Shown one piece after another: positions 55,556 through 64,000 of a stretch of 64,000 bases of DNA. Origin of the DNA: Peribacillus deserti (GTDB lineage: Bacteria > Bacillota > Bacilli > Bacillales > DSM-1321); contig NZ_JAFBFI010000006.1 in assembly GCF_016909175.1 (NCBI RefSeq), forward strand, positions 124,001-188,000, given 5' to 3'. Numbering within the stretch: position 1 is the first letter of the stretch; the number at the start of each line of letters is the position of its first letter. The notes under the pieces are model-generated. The model did not search any database and had not been told where the DNA came from. It saw only the letters and a list, made by a program, of their open reading frames with translations. The position numbers and the translations under genes are program-made.

Positions 55556-55563
55556 TGATACTT

Positions 55564-55845
55564 TTATTTTCTTAATGATGCTTCGTGCAAGGCGGATAAC
55601 TCACGTTCAAGTGTATCCAAAAGTGCTTTTCCTTCGTGTTCAGGTATAAGGCCTAAACGGACTGCAAAATCAATTTCTCGTGACAAACCGAACATTTGTG
55701 TATCTAAAACCTCTTCATATAAAGGGCATTGAGGCATAGTCAAATTATCCATCTGCACTTTAATTAATTTTAATATCTTGTCAGCATCTCCTTGTAGTAA
55801 GGTAAATGCTTTATCGCGATAGTTCACTAGTATATCTGAAGCCAT
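55564..55845 (-). CDS. ylaN: YlaN family protein (Fur-linked iron sensor)
   Basis: A 93-residue all-helical protein, DUF1507, with family patterns [16 protein letters not shown]-like and [13 protein letters not shown]. Homologs in Staphylococcus bind iron and relieve Fur repression; that role is inferred here. GGGGGAT precedes the ATG. It is monocistronic, with its own terminator, and divergent from the uncharacterised gene upstream. Confidence 0.92.
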   Translation of the reverse strand: MASDILVNYRDKAFTLLQGDADKILKLIKVQMDNLTMPQCPLYEEVLDTQMFGLSREIDFAVRLGLIPEHEGKALLDTLERELSALHEASLRK

Positions 55846-56028
55846 TCTAAATCCCCCATTTCAGAGCGATTGACAATCTTATTCATAAATTCTACCGTTA
55901 AGTATTAAAAAAAGCAAGGAGATGAGAGCACTTTAGATTATATTTTACTCGGGGGACATATGTATGAAGACATAACCGGGACAAAGAGTTTATACTAACT
56001 ATAGAGATAAGCAGCAGGAGGTATATTT

Positions 56029-56529
56029 ATGGAATCCATTTTAATGATCCAAGGCAGGGTTAAATATCCAATTACTTTAGATCCTGGAGTCTGGATTTTT
56101 GATGATCGAAAAATCGACATGGATGTGTTCTTTTCATCGAATCCTGGGAAGCCGGTAAATGAAATCGAGGAATACACTAAAAAAGCATCCAAACATTGGG
56201 ATAGAGAGATAATGGAAGGCGCGGTTCATCCGCCTACGCTGAAATCCGAAAAGAAATTCGAAAAAGAAAAGATTTTAACTGGAACTTTCGGCATACCGCT
56301 GCTGCCTTTTTTAAAGAATGCTGAACCGGAAAGCGGGGCTTCTATTATAAACATAGAAGCAAAAGAAGAAACTATACGGCTTAATCTTAGTGACGCTTCT
56401 GAGCTGATCCTTGGATTTTCTCAAGTGGGAAAACCATTAAAAGAGGGCGGACCTGTATATGTTTATTATAAAGATGGATCTAACTATACCAACCCGATTA
56501 AAAGCGTCAGCGGATTTAGAATCGAATAG
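56029..56529 (+). CDS. Conserved protein of unknown function
   Basis: A 166-residue soluble protein beginning MESILMIQGRVKYPITLDPGV, then VWIFDDRKIDMDVFF. I recall similar proteins in Bacillaceae with the doubtful label peptidyl-prolyl isomerase; no such motif is visible, so none is assigned. Several short beta strands are predicted by eye. GCAGGAGGTA precedes the ATG at ideal spacing. It is flanked by ylaN (divergent) and ylaK (convergent). Confidence 0.75.
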   Translation: MESILMIQGRVKYPITLDPGVWIFDDRKIDMDVFFSSNPGKPVNEIEEYTKKASKHWDREIMEGAVHPPTLKSEKKFEKEKILTGTFGIPLLPFLKNAEPESGASIINIEAKEETIRLNLSDASELILGFSQVGKPLKEGGPVYVYYKDGSNYTNPIKSVSGFRIE

Positions 56530-56543
56530 ATAACAGGCGGTAA

Positions 56544-56573
56544 AAAACGGCAAATTTAAGCTTTTGCCGTTTT
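56544..56573. terminator. Bidirectional terminator before ylaK end
   Basis: AAAACGGCAAA pairs with TTTTGCCGTTTT, followed by GTTTATTTTATTT on plus and TTTTTTACC on minus. Confidence 0.86.
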
Positions 56574-56584
56574 GTTTATTTTAT

Positions 56585-57916
56585 TTATAAAAGATTGGCC
56601 GCCAATTGTGCGAGCCCCGACCGTTCACCCTTAATAAGCTTAACATGCCCCGCAATCTGCTGGTCTTTAAACTTTTCCACCACATAAGTTAACCCATTAT
56701 TATATTCATCTAAATATGGATGATCTATTTGTTCTGGATCTCCCATCAATACAATTTTACTTCGTTCACCCACACGCGTTAGGATCGTCTTTACCTCATG
56801 TTTTGTTAAATTCTGAGCTTCATCAATTATAATGAATTGTTCCGGGATGCTTCTTCCCCTTATATAAGTCAAAGCCTCTACCTCAATCGAACCCATGCCG
56901 GCAAGAATTGCGTCCAGCTCTCCTGGTTTCTTCGTATTGAAAAGATACTCCAGATTATCAAAAACGGGCTGCATCCAGGGGCGAAGCTTTTCATCCTTTT
57001 CTCCTGGCAGATATCCTAAATCTTTCCCGACTGGTACAATTGGCCGGGCAACCAGCAGCTTTTTATATAAGCCTAAGTCTTCTGTCTGCATTAATCCTGA
57101 AGCTAGTGCCAGCAATGTCTTTCCTGTTCCGGCTTTTCCAACTAAGGTCACCAGGGGTATATCCGACCGGAGCAGAAGCTCAAGAGCAATGGTCTGTTGA
57201 ACATTTCTAGGCTTGATTCCCCATACATGATCGATATCACAAACAAGTTTTTTTACCTTCTGTCCTGTGCTGTCTATCATACCAAGAGCTGACGAAGATC
57301 CCCCATGTGCGTTTTTCATAATAAGAAATTGGTTGGGATAAAATCTTGGCTGAGAATAAATATTCGCGAGTGTCATTTCCCCGTCTTTATAAAAGCCGTT
57401 TACCTGTTCCGGCGAAAGATATAACTCCTGAAAACCGCTGTAAATATGATCCGTTTCAATAACACGATCACTTAAGAAATCCTCCGCCGTCAAGCCGATG
57501 GCATCTGCTTTTACTCTTACCAGAGTATCTTTGCTTACCAATATGACCGCTTTCCCATTTTGTTTTGTTTCTTCCTCTATCGAAAGATTTTTTGCTACAG
57601 CAAGAATTCTGTTATCGTTCGTTTTTTCCACAAAAATCTCCTGAAGCTGGTGAAATGAGCGATGATTCAATTCAATTCTTAGGGTTCCTCCATTATGCAG
57701 GGGGATTTTTTCGTGCAATTTTCCTATAGCACGAAAACTGTCAATAAGTTTGGAGACCTGCCTTGCGTTCCTGCCTACCTCATCCATGTACCTCTTTTTG
57801 GAGTCAACTTCTTCAAGGACCACCGCTGGGATGACCACATCATTATCTTCAAAAGAAAAGATGGCATGTGGATCTTGCAATAGGACATTGGTATCTAATA
57901 TATAGATTTTTGTCAA
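56585..57916 (-). CDS. ylaK: PIN-PhoH family ATPase YlaK
   Basis: PhoH2-type protein: an N-terminal PIN nuclease domain (residues about 1-150, YILDTNVLLQDP and NDNRILAVA giving acidic residues) joined to a PhoH ATPase/helicase domain with P-loop GKAGTGKTLLA at 260-270 and DEAQN as Walker B. Members of this class unwind and cut RNA; the cellular role in Bacillus is unclear. The TTG start at 57914-57916 has GGAGG seven bases upstream. It stands alone between convergent and divergent neighbours. Confidence 0.93.
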   Translation of the reverse strand: MTKIYILDTNVLLQDPHAIFSFEDNDVVIPAVVLEEVDSKKRYMDEVGRNARQVSKLIDSFRAIGKLHEKIPLHNGGTLRIELNHRSFHQLQEIFVEKTNDNRILAVAKNLSIEEETKQNGKAVILVSKDTLVRVKADAIGLTAEDFLSDRVIETDHIYSGFQELYLSPEQVNGFYKDGEMTLANIYSQPRFYPNQFLIMKNAHGGSSSALGMIDSTGQKVKKLVCDIDHVWGIKPRNVQQTIALELLLRSDIPLVTLVGKAGTGKTLLALASGLMQTEDLGLYKKLLVARPIVPVGKDLGYLPGEKDEKLRPWMQPVFDNLEYLFNTKKPGELDAILAGMGSIEVEALTYIRGRSIPEQFIIIDEAQNLTKHEVKTILTRVGERSKIVLMGDPEQIDHPYLDEYNNGLTYVVEKFKDQQIAGHVKLIKGERSGLAQLAANLL

Positions 57917-58130
57917 TTGGATGCCTCCTGCTTAAAATATCAAAAGCTTAAACCGAAAAAATTTCAGGTGAATTGCTTTGATATTAGTTTATGAATGGGA
58001 CAAGACCGTTGCTAAAATATATGACATTTTGCATAAAGATAGAATGCTAAATCCACACTAATTAAAAATGATTTCAAGATGCGTGTTTGCCCGCAGCTGT
58101 TTCACTATACATACTACGAGGAGGATTTTG

Positions 58131-58733
58131 ATGAAAAAACTGATTCCACTCCTTTTTGTCTGTCTAATTTTAGGAGCTTGTCAAAGTACTGATGACGCAA
58201 ATGATACAAATGGCAGAGGGGGAAATGTCAGAGTCAAGAATTCTGCGCTTCATAGCAATAAGGATCGAGAAACTGGGCAGCGTATATCAAGGCACTTAGA
58301 AAGTCTGGCAGTAAGAAACCCGAGTGTAAATAACGCTACGGCTGTAGTTTTAGGGAATTTCGCTATTGTCGGGATTGATATTGACAATGATATTGAACGC
58401 TCACAAGTCGGTTCCATAAAATATGCAGTTGGCGAAACTCTTAAGGATGATCCAAATGGTGCGAACGCCATTGTGGTAGCCGACCCAGATCTGAATGCGA
58501 GGCTTAGGGAAATTTCAAATGATATTGCTGCTGGCAGGCCTGTCCAAGGCATATTAAATGAGCTTGCTGATATCTCTGGAAGAGTAATCCCTACCGTCCC
58601 TGGAGATGATAACAGCCAGGCTCCTTATAAAACAACTGAAGAACCGAAAAACCAAATGAGTCCTAAGGACAGAAAAACACTGGAACAGGAACAAGACCGC
58701 CAATCCAATCACTACCAGGACAAAAATAGATAA
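58131..58733 (+). CDS. ylaJ: YhcN/YlaJ family sporulation lipoprotein
   Basis: Lipoprotein with signal peptide and lipobox LGAC (Cys17), then a YhcN/YlaJ domain with NNATAVVLGNFAIVGIDID, and a charged, low-complexity C-terminus. Related proteins are found in spore inner membrane. ATG at 58131-58133 with GGAGGATTTTG upstream is the sensible start; the longer frame would place 21 residues before the signal peptide. It is divergent from ylaK. Confidence 0.88.
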   Translation: MKKLIPLLFVCLILGACQSTDDANDTNGRGGNVRVKNSALHSNKDRETGQRISRHLESLAVRNPSVNNATAVVLGNFAIVGIDIDNDIERSQVGSIKYAVGETLKDDPNGANAIVVADPDLNARLREISNDIAAGRPVQGILNELADISGRVIPTVPGDDNSQAPYKTTEEPKNQMSPKDRKTLEQEQDRQSNHYQDKNR

Positions 58734-58753
58734 AATAGCTCAGAGGAAAGAAA

Positions 58754-58783
58754 AAACCTGTCAACTGGTGATTGACAGGTTTT
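58754..58783. terminator. Bidirectional terminator between ylaJ and ylaL
   Basis: AAACCTGTCAA pairs perfectly with TTGACAGGTTT, flanked by T-rich tracts on both strands. Confidence 0.86.
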
Positions 58784-59239
58784 CTATTTTATTCTCATTG
58801 CTTCCATTATCTGGTGATCAAGCCTTTCTGCTGCCTTCTTATCGTATGTTTTATCGTATTCGGGCTCTGTTACGATTTTGGAACCATAAAACATGACATC
58901 TCTCACTTCATTTATGGTCATCTGAATTAATGCCAGTTTCAAGGGTACATCATCCATTTTTTGCATTTTAATGAAGGCATCACCGCTCACGGAGAAAGTA
59001 GATTCATCAACAAGCAAAGTCAGCACCGTCTTCTTATGTTTGTTAATGTTTTCGATAATACGGGATCTATTATCTACGGCAAAATAAATGGTTTGTACAT
59101 CTTTTGCAAGAACCCAGGAAAGTGCATTAACATTGGGCCCTCCTGTTTCAAAATCTACTGTTGAAAGAATCACAAAGCGTTCCTTTTGAAGTGATTGAAA
59201 CAGGATTTCTGTTAATTGAGATTCAACTCGATTAGCCAT
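58784..59239 (-). CDS. ylaL: Pyridoxamine 5'-phosphate oxidase-fold protein YlaL
   Basis: A 151-residue split-barrel flavin-binding-like protein. Conserved pieces are GGPNVNALSWVLAKD, YFAVDNRSRIIENI and the C-terminal EVRDVMFYGSKI. The substrate and the actual cofactor are unknown. It matches YlaL in length and neighbourhood. ATG at 59237-59239, with AAAAAGGACTG upstream. Convergent with ylaJ. Confidence 0.87.
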   Translation of the reverse strand: MANRVESQLTEILFQSLQKERFVILSTVDFETGGPNVNALSWVLAKDVQTIYFAVDNRSRIIENINKHKKTVLTLLVDESTFSVSGDAFIKMQKMDDVPLKLALIQMTINEVRDVMFYGSKIVTEPEYDKTYDKKAAERLDHQIMEAMRIK

Positions 59240-59391
59240 TTACTTCAGTCCTTTTTATTAGAGCTGGCTGTTATACTTATAATGTTATGCTTATCCTTAT
59301 TATATGAAATCCGATAAGTGTATATCAAATATTCCATCCTCAAGGAAAGATGGTATACTAAAAGAGAATACATGGCAAAAGAGGTGCCGCA

Positions 59392-59592
59392 GTGAGAGTA
59401 AAATGTGTGCTTTGTGAAAAAATAGAATCCCTTAACAGTGATACATTGCTGGCTAAACGCTTAAGAAACCGGCCTATTCATACATATATGTGCCAGGATT
59501 GCTATAACCGTATTGAAGACCGAACAAAGGAAAGGCTCGCTACAGGAAATTTCAAGCTGTACCGTACTCCGAAAAAACCTGACGACTGGTGA
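59392..59592 (+). CDS. ylaI: Zinc-ribbon protein YlaI (DUF2197)
   Basis: A 66-residue protein with two cysteine pairs, CVLC at the N-terminus and CQDC in the middle, forming a likely zinc ribbon, and a basic C-terminus. Function is unknown; the family is restricted to Bacillaceae and relatives. The start is GTG at 59392-59394 with GAGGTG five bases upstream. A bidirectional terminator follows. Confidence 0.88.
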   Translation: MRVKCVLCEKIESLNSDTLLAKRLRNRPIHTYMCQDCYNRIEDRTKERLATGNFKLYRTPKKPDDW

Positions 59593-59669
59593 CCCGCGGC
59601 GGCTTCCCAGAATATAAGGGTTTCTTATTAGCGGCTTCACAGCCCCGTCAACAAAAAAAAAGGTACAAA

Positions 59670-59706
59670 AAGGCCCAGCCATAGCTTAATGCTCTGGCTG
59701 GGCCTT
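59670..59706. terminator. Bidirectional terminator after ylaI
   Basis: AGGCCCAGCC pairs with GGCTGGGCCT, with long T-rich tracts on each strand. It serves the convergent ylaI and the gene at 59729. Confidence 0.9.
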
Positions 59707-59728
59707 TTTATTCTTTTTAAATGGAACC

Positions 59729-60013
59729 CTAAGTAAAATTCCTGTATCTATGAGGTTCCTCGTTGATCTGCTGCAGCATGACTTCTACTAATTCCACCGG
59801 AAATCGAGCTGTTTTTGTTTCGCCTGCCTGTGTATATTCAACAACATACATGGGTTCTTGTTTAACTGCTTGAAAATAGCTGAGTTTATGGTCTTCCACT
59901 AAAAGCTCTTCAAACATTTGCTTAGTATCCTGTGCGGCTGTATCATCCGGTCTTGCATCGCAGACAATCTTTATTGTCAGCCAGTTATATATGGCATCCT
60001 GCAGTGAATTCAT
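59729..60013 (-). CDS. Conserved hypothetical protein downstream of ylaH
   Basis: A 94-residue soluble protein, mixed alpha/beta, acidic, with MYVVEYTQAG and RFPVELVEVMLQQI. I do not recognise a family. Its ATG overlaps the ylaH stop (ATGA), showing translational coupling. The operon is typA-ylaH-this gene, ended by a strong terminator. Homologs in the same place would argue for a role linked to YlaH. Confidence 0.75.
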   Translation of the reverse strand: MNSLQDAIYNWLTIKIVCDARPDDTAAQDTKQMFEELLVEDHKLSYFQAVKQEPMYVVEYTQAGETKTARFPVELVEVMLQQINEEPHRYRNFT

Positions 60014-60333
60014 AAGCTCTGCTCACTGCTCACATCATGACGTTTCTGCTTATGAAGCCTTATTTTATATATACCGAGAATAAAGGCGGCTACTAACAGG
60101 GATTCAACAACAGGAAGCTGAATGGCGAGAATGGTTAAGACTAAACAGCCAAGCGCTAACGAAATATAAATGACCACATTTTTAAGGAAAGATAATTTTC
60201 GTGCAAACCCAAGGTTATACACTAAAATTGACAGAATCACCAAAGCTAAGTAAAGAACATTCGTCCCTGCCTTTGTGCCAAAAAGGTCTACAAATAATCT
60301 CGTGGCTGGACTTAAGTGCTCCATTCCCTCCAT
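60010..60333 (-). CDS. ylaH: YlaH-like membrane protein
   Basis: A 107-residue protein with three transmembrane helices (NVLYLALVILSILVYNLGFA, NVVIYISLALGCLVLTIL, VVESLLVAAFILGIY) and a basic C-terminus. It matches the YlaH-like family by topology and by position next to typA. Its function is unknown. It starts 27 bases after the typA stop. Confidence 0.86.
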   Translation of the reverse strand: MEGMEHLSPATRLFVDLFGTKAGTNVLYLALVILSILVYNLGFARKLSFLKNVVIYISLALGCLVLTILAIQLPVVESLLVAAFILGIYKIRLHKQKRHDVSSEQSL

Positions 60334-60360
60334 ACAAATACCTCCCCCGCTGAACTGCTA

Positions 60361-62205
60361 TTAGTTCGACTCTGCGAATTTTTTCTTTTTAGTAACTCTT
60401 TCGCGTTCATTTTTTTCAAGTATTTTCTTTCTAAGACGAATAGATTCAGGAGTTAATTCACAATATTCATCGTCATTCAAATACTCAAGAGCTTCTTCTA
60501 AAGACATAATTCTAGGTTTTTTCATTGTTGTAGTCTGATCTTTATTGGCTGAACGCATATTTGTCATTTGTTTTACCTTAGTAATGTTAACTGTGATGTC
60601 GCTCTCACGGTTATGTTCCCCAACAATCATACCTTCGTAGATTTCAGTACCCGGCTCAACGAAAATAACTCCGCGGTCTTCTACCTGCATGATTCCATAC
60701 TGAGATGCTTTCCCTGATTCCATGGAAACAAGAACTCCACGGCTGCGTCCGCCTACCTGACCCTGTGCCATTGGCTGATAGCTGTCAAAAGTATGGTTTA
60801 AAATTCCATAGCCGCGTGTCAGCGTTAAGAATTCTGTAGAATATCCGATTAATCCACGTGCCGGTACCATGAATATTAATCGAACCTGGCCGCTTCCGTT
60901 ATTAATCATGTCAATCATTTCACCTTTTCTTGCCCCAATAGATTCCATGATCGCACCAGTATGCTCTTCAGGCACATCGATCTGAACGCGTTCTACTGGT
61001 TCACAGCGGACACCATCTATATCTTTAACGATAACCTCTGGTTTTGAAACCTGCAGTTCGTATCCTTCTCTTCTCATGTTTTCAATTAGGATGGAAAGGT
61101 GAAGCTCTCCGCGTCCAGATACTACCCATACATCAGGAGAATCCGTATTTTCAACACGAAGGCTGACGTCTGTCTGAAGCTGCAGATCCAGTCTTTCTTG
61201 AATTTTTCTTGCAGTCAAGAATTTACCCTCGCGGCCTGCAAACGGGCTGTTATTTACAAGAAATGTCATTTGAAGAGTCGGCTCATCAATACGCAAAATA
61301 GGCAGTGCTTCCTGCGCGTCAAACGGACATACCGTTTCCCCGACATTAATATCTTCCATTCCTGAAATGGCAATAAGATCTCCAGCCAATGCTTCTTCTA
61401 TTTCTACTCTCTTAAGACCGGTGAAGCCGAAGATTTTAGTCACACGGAATTGTTTCACACTGCCGTCAAGCTTCATTAATGCAACCTGCTGTCCAACTTT
61501 CATTGTCCCGCGGAATACACGTCCAATACCAATTCTTCCAACATAGTCATTGTAATCAAGAAGTGCAATTTGGAATTGAAGCGGCTCCTCACTATTATCA
61601 ACTGGAGCTGGAATGTTATCGACAATTGCTTCGAATAATGGCTCCATGTTTTCCTCCTGCTTAGCAGGATCCGGTTCAACGCTCGCAGTACCGTTAATGC
61701 CTGATGCATATATAACTGGGAAGTCCAGCTGATCTTCTTCTGCTCCCAGCTCAATGAACAAATCGATAACTTCATCCACAACTTCTTCAGGACGGGCAGC
61801 ATCACGGTCAATTTTATTTACAACCACGATAGGAGTGATTTTTTGTTCTAATGCCTTTTTAAGAACAAAACGTGTTTGAGGCATACAGCCCTCATATGCA
61901 TCAACAACAAGAAGAACACCGTCAACCATTTTCATGATACGTTCTACTTCTCCGCCAAAGTCAGCGTGTCCTGGAGTATCCAGGATATTAATACGTGTAT
62001 CTTTATATTGAACGGCAGTATTTTTTGCCAGAATCGTTATTCCTCTTTCTCTTTCGAGATCATTGGAGTCCATAGCCCTTTCTTCCACATGTTCATTAAC
62101 GCGGAATGTCCCGGACTGTTTCAAAAGTTGGTCAACCAGTGTAGTTTTACCATGGTCAACGTGGGCAATGATTGCTATATTGCGAATATCGCTGCGAAGA
62201 TTCAA
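60361..62205 (-). CDS. typA: Translational GTPase TypA/BipA
   Basis: Ribosome-associated GTPase of the EF-G family, important for ribosome assembly and cold or stress growth. G1 [15 protein letters not shown] at residues 14-28, switch region RERGITI, G3 DTPGHADF near 74, G4 NKID near 128, followed by EF-G-like domains II, III and V and the BipA-specific C-terminal domain. The 614 residues are standard. TTG start at 62203-62205 with AGGAGTG upstream. It leads the typA-ylaH operon and is divergent from ylaF. Confidence 0.97.
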   Translation of the reverse strand: MNLRSDIRNIAIIAHVDHGKTTLVDQLLKQSGTFRVNEHVEERAMDSNDLERERGITILAKNTAVQYKDTRINILDTPGHADFGGEVERIMKMVDGVLLVVDAYEGCMPQTRFVLKKALEQKITPIVVVNKIDRDAARPEEVVDEVIDLFIELGAEEDQLDFPVIYASGINGTASVEPDPAKQEENMEPLFEAIVDNIPAPVDNSEEPLQFQIALLDYNDYVGRIGIGRVFRGTMKVGQQVALMKLDGSVKQFRVTKIFGFTGLKRVEIEEALAGDLIAISGMEDINVGETVCPFDAQEALPILRIDEPTLQMTFLVNNSPFAGREGKFLTARKIQERLDLQLQTDVSLRVENTDSPDVWVVSGRGELHLSILIENMRREGYELQVSKPEVIVKDIDGVRCEPVERVQIDVPEEHTGAIMESIGARKGEMIDMINNGSGQVRLIFMVPARGLIGYSTEFLTLTRGYGILNHTFDSYQPMAQGQVGGRSRGVLVSMESGKASQYGIMQVEDRGVIFVEPGTEIYEGMIVGEHNRESDITVNITKVKQMTNMRSANKDQTTTMKKPRIMSLEEALEYLNDDEYCELTPESIRLRKKILEKNERERVTKKKKFAESN

Positions 62206-62327
62206 AGAATTTCACTCCTAGATTTGTTTGAATTTTTGATTTAACCATTAACCTATATATTATATCATAAAGACAGTAGAAACAAAATTCGAAATTAAGT
62301 ACAATAGGTAGTATAGAGGTGATACAC

Positions 62328-62510
62328 ATGAAATACAAGGGATTGTTTATAGTATTATCTATTCTTGCAGCCGCAAGCATAGCTGGAATAGGTATTGCCA
62401 TTGCTGAAGAAAGTATCCTGCTGACTTTAATTTGCATAGCTGCCCTTATTATTATTATGGGCTCAGGCTTCAGCTTTAAAAAGAAACTAAGGGAACGGGG
62501 AGAATTATAA
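62328..62510 (+). CDS. ylaF: Small membrane protein YlaF (DUF5325)
   Basis: A 60-residue protein with two transmembrane helices separated by a short acidic turn (IAEES) and ending in a basic tail KKKLRERGEL. Matches YlaF by position next to typA and by topology. ATG at 62328-62330 is preceded by GAGGTG at six bases; three codons of longer frame are rejected. The function is unknown. Confidence 0.85.
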   Translation: MKYKGLFIVLSILAAASIAGIGIAIAEESILLTLICIAALIIIMGSGFSFKKKLRERGEL

Positions 62511-62542
62511 GCTCTTCCATCCCCCTGTAAGTTTACAAAAAA

Positions 62543-62566
62543 AAATTGCCCGGCATTGGGCAATTT
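62543..62566. terminator. Bidirectional terminator between ylaF and suhB
   Basis: AAATTGCCC pairs with GGGCAATTT, with runs of T on both strands. Confidence 0.88.
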
Positions 62567-62570
62567 TTTT

Positions 62571-63362
62571 CTATTCTTTTGTAAAATATGTATCAATCAT
62601 GTCCTGATGGAGTCCAGGTTTGGAAGCAAAGATAGAGCTTTTCTTCAAGAAATCAATTTTATCCCCGAAAACATCTGTCACTTCTCCGCCGACTTCCTCT
62701 ACAAGTAGAATTCCAGCCGCATAGTCCCATGGTGACAATCTTAATGTAACATATGCGTCATATCTTCCTGCGGCTACATAGGCAAGCTCAAGGGCTGCAG
62801 AACCTGTGGAGCGAGTACCCCTGACATCTGAAACCAGGCTGATCAGCTTTTCTTTAGGCACTAATTTATTCGAGTGGATCCAGGAGGCATTGATAGCTAA
62901 TATGGTTTCTTTTACAGGTACCGGCTTTAAAGGCGGCAGCTTTACTTCATTCATGTAAGCTCCTTCCCCTTTAAAAGAATGATAAAGCTCATCATGCACC
63001 ACATCGTAAATAAGCCCGATTTTGCCCACTCCATCCGCGAAAATTCCGATTGAAATTGCAAAGTTCCTCTGCTGATGAACAAAATTAATCGTTCCGTCAA
63101 TAGGGTCAATAATCCACACAACCCCTTTTAGATCGGTAATTTCTGAACCGATGCCCTCTTCCCCTAGTATTCTGTGATCAGGAAATTGCTTATTAACCTT
63201 TTCATAAAAAAACTCTTCTGTAGCACGATCCATATTTGTGACAAGATCATTGGCATTCGACTTGGTCTCTACGGTAAGCTCTAAATCAAAGGAATCCCTT
63301 ATCCTTTTTCCAGCTTCTTTTATCCATTGCTTTGCGTATGTATCGATTTCTTTCCAGTTCAT
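62571..63362 (-). CDS. suhB: Inositol monophosphatase family protein (YktC)
   Basis: Mg2+-dependent phosphatase of the IMPase/SuhB family. Metal-site motifs are GEEG at residues 67-70, DPIDGT at 86-91 and WDYAAG near 218. The 263 residues are standard. In Bacillus subtilis the ortholog is YktC; the substrate may be inositol phosphate or another sugar phosphate. It begins at ATG 63360-63362 with GCGGGAGGCGG upstream. Confidence 0.93.
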   Translation of the reverse strand: MNWKEIDTYAKQWIKEAGKRIRDSFDLELTVETKSNANDLVTNMDRATEEFFYEKVNKQFPDHRILGEEGIGSEITDLKGVVWIIDPIDGTINFVHQQRNFAISIGIFADGVGKIGLIYDVVHDELYHSFKGEGAYMNEVKLPPLKPVPVKETILAINASWIHSNKLVPKEKLISLVSDVRGTRSTGSAALELAYVAAGRYDAYVTLRLSPWDYAAGILLVEEVGGEVTDVFGDKIDFLKKSSIFASKPGLHQDMIDTYFTKE

Positions 63363-63570
63363 AAATCCGCCTCCCGCACTTATTGTATGTGTTGCTGATG
63401 GTTCATTGTTGTGTTTACTCCTCCAAAGTGGAACTCTTCAGACAGCTGACGGTAATTAAAAACCATCTATCCGAAACAACATCCAATCAGAAAACTCACT
63501 TATATTTCACTCTATTTTCAGCTTAAGATAACCTTCGTAATCATTCAAGTTTTTCCAACCATATATAAAA
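63363..63570. other. Intergenic region without recognised feature
   Basis: Upstream of suhB no open frame or repeat was supported on either strand; the suhB promoter presumably lies here. Confidence 0.55.
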
Positions 63571-63610
63571 GGCGGACTGGGTATAGTTTAACTTTAACCG
63601 AGCCCGCCTT
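63571..63610 (-). terminator. Terminator after the YkzI-like gene
   Basis: On the minus strand AGGCGGGCTCGGT pairs with ACCCAGTCCGCCT with two mismatches, followed by TTTTATATA. Confidence 0.72.
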
Positions 63611-63682
63611 AAGGATTTTCTTCCATCTGGCCATATAAAGTATCCATTTATTCTGCTTTGACTCCTATTCTTTTCCTGTTCC

Positions 63683-63889
63683 TTAGAAACTTCTTAAACG
63701 AACCAGTTCCTGGCGAATTTTTTCTAGTCTTTGTTTGCATTTTGTTTTCTTTTCATCATTTTTTTCTGTCATTGCCTCATAAAGTGTTGCTAACTCATAA
63801 TCCATTTCCATTCTTAGGACGGCTGTTCTATGTTTTTCAACTTCTTTTGCTTTAAGAGCTTGATTCATGACCTGTTTCATAATAGGCAC
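63683..63889 (-). CDS. Small charged helical protein, YkzI-like
   Basis: A 68-residue protein, nearly all charged amphipathic helix (KAKEVEKHRTAVLRMEMDYELATLYEAM), likely a small coiled coil. Position upstream of suhB/yktC and size fit YkzI of Bacillus subtilis, recalled from gene order rather than sequence, hence no symbol. AAGAAGGGGTG lies before the ATG. The function is unknown. Confidence 0.72.
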   Translation of the reverse strand: MPIMKQVMNQALKAKEVEKHRTAVLRMEMDYELATLYEAMTEKNDEKKTKCKQRLEKIRQELVRLRSF

Positions 63890-64000
63890 CCCTTCTTTTA
63901 CTTGTGCTTAATTATTTAAATTTTCAGATATTATTTTTACTATTCTATGATTACCTAGACAAAACTGCAACAAAATTGTGCTGAAACCTATTTATAATCA

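Overview
The window looks like chromosomal DNA of an aerobic, endospore-forming member of the Bacillaceae. Gene content and order match the Bacillus subtilis stretch from yktC/ylaF through ylaN, pycA, the cta genes, the ylb genes and the mraZ-to-ftsA division and cell wall (dcw) cluster, read on the opposite strand. Supporting traits are sporulation genes (spoVD, spoVE, ylbJ, gerR, ylbD), a caa3-type cytochrome oxidase with a cytochrome c domain fused to subunit II, a MurE with the meso-diaminopimelate motif DNPR, and the bacillithiol enzyme BshC.

Layout. Bases 1-18571 are the dcw cluster on the minus strand. In transcription order it runs mraZ, rsmH, ftsL, pbpB, spoVD, murE, mraY, murD, spoVE, murG, murB, divIB, ylxW, ylxX, sbp and a truncated ftsA. 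Bases 19340-31706 hold bshC, a DUF3397 gene, panE, ylbP, gerR, a crotonase-family enzyme, rpmF, ylbN, tmcAL, ylbL, ylbK, ylbJ, coaD and rsmD. Bases 31707-34268 are the least ordinary part: a probable terminated small RNA, a structured leader in front of a conserved gene of unknown function, a triplicated 190-base repeat and a 21-base-period array. Bases 34269-40660 carry ylbG, ylbF, ylbE, ylbD, a thioesterase, ylbC, ylbA and a YtvI-like permease. Two acetyltransferases follow, then the cytochrome oxidase block (ctaM, ctaG, ctaF, ctaE, ctaD, ctaC, ctaB, divergent ctaA), pyruvate carboxylase, ylaN, phoH-like ylaK, ylaJ, ylaL, ylaI, ylaH, typA, ylaF and suhB.

How the genes work together. The dcw genes supply lipid II synthesis and the divisome. 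Two of them, spoVD and spoVE, are the sporulation-specific transpeptidase and SEDS partner that build cortex. CtaA and CtaB make heme A; CtaG and CtaM assemble the oxidase formed by CtaC-F. Several ylb products serve spore formation or RNA and ribosome maturation. Almost every gene is the expected ortholog; ftsW is absent from its usual place between ylaN and pycA.

The unusual material is in the intergenic gaps. Four of the longest gaps carry copies of one modular repeat. Its stems differ in sequence between copies yet stay complementary, which points to a conserved hairpin. Two further arrays have an almost exact 21-base period. Many starts are GTG or TTG, so several genes here begin downstream of the longest open frame, chosen by the Shine-Dalgarno position. 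No rRNA, tRNA, CRISPR array, prophage or intact insertion sequence was seen.
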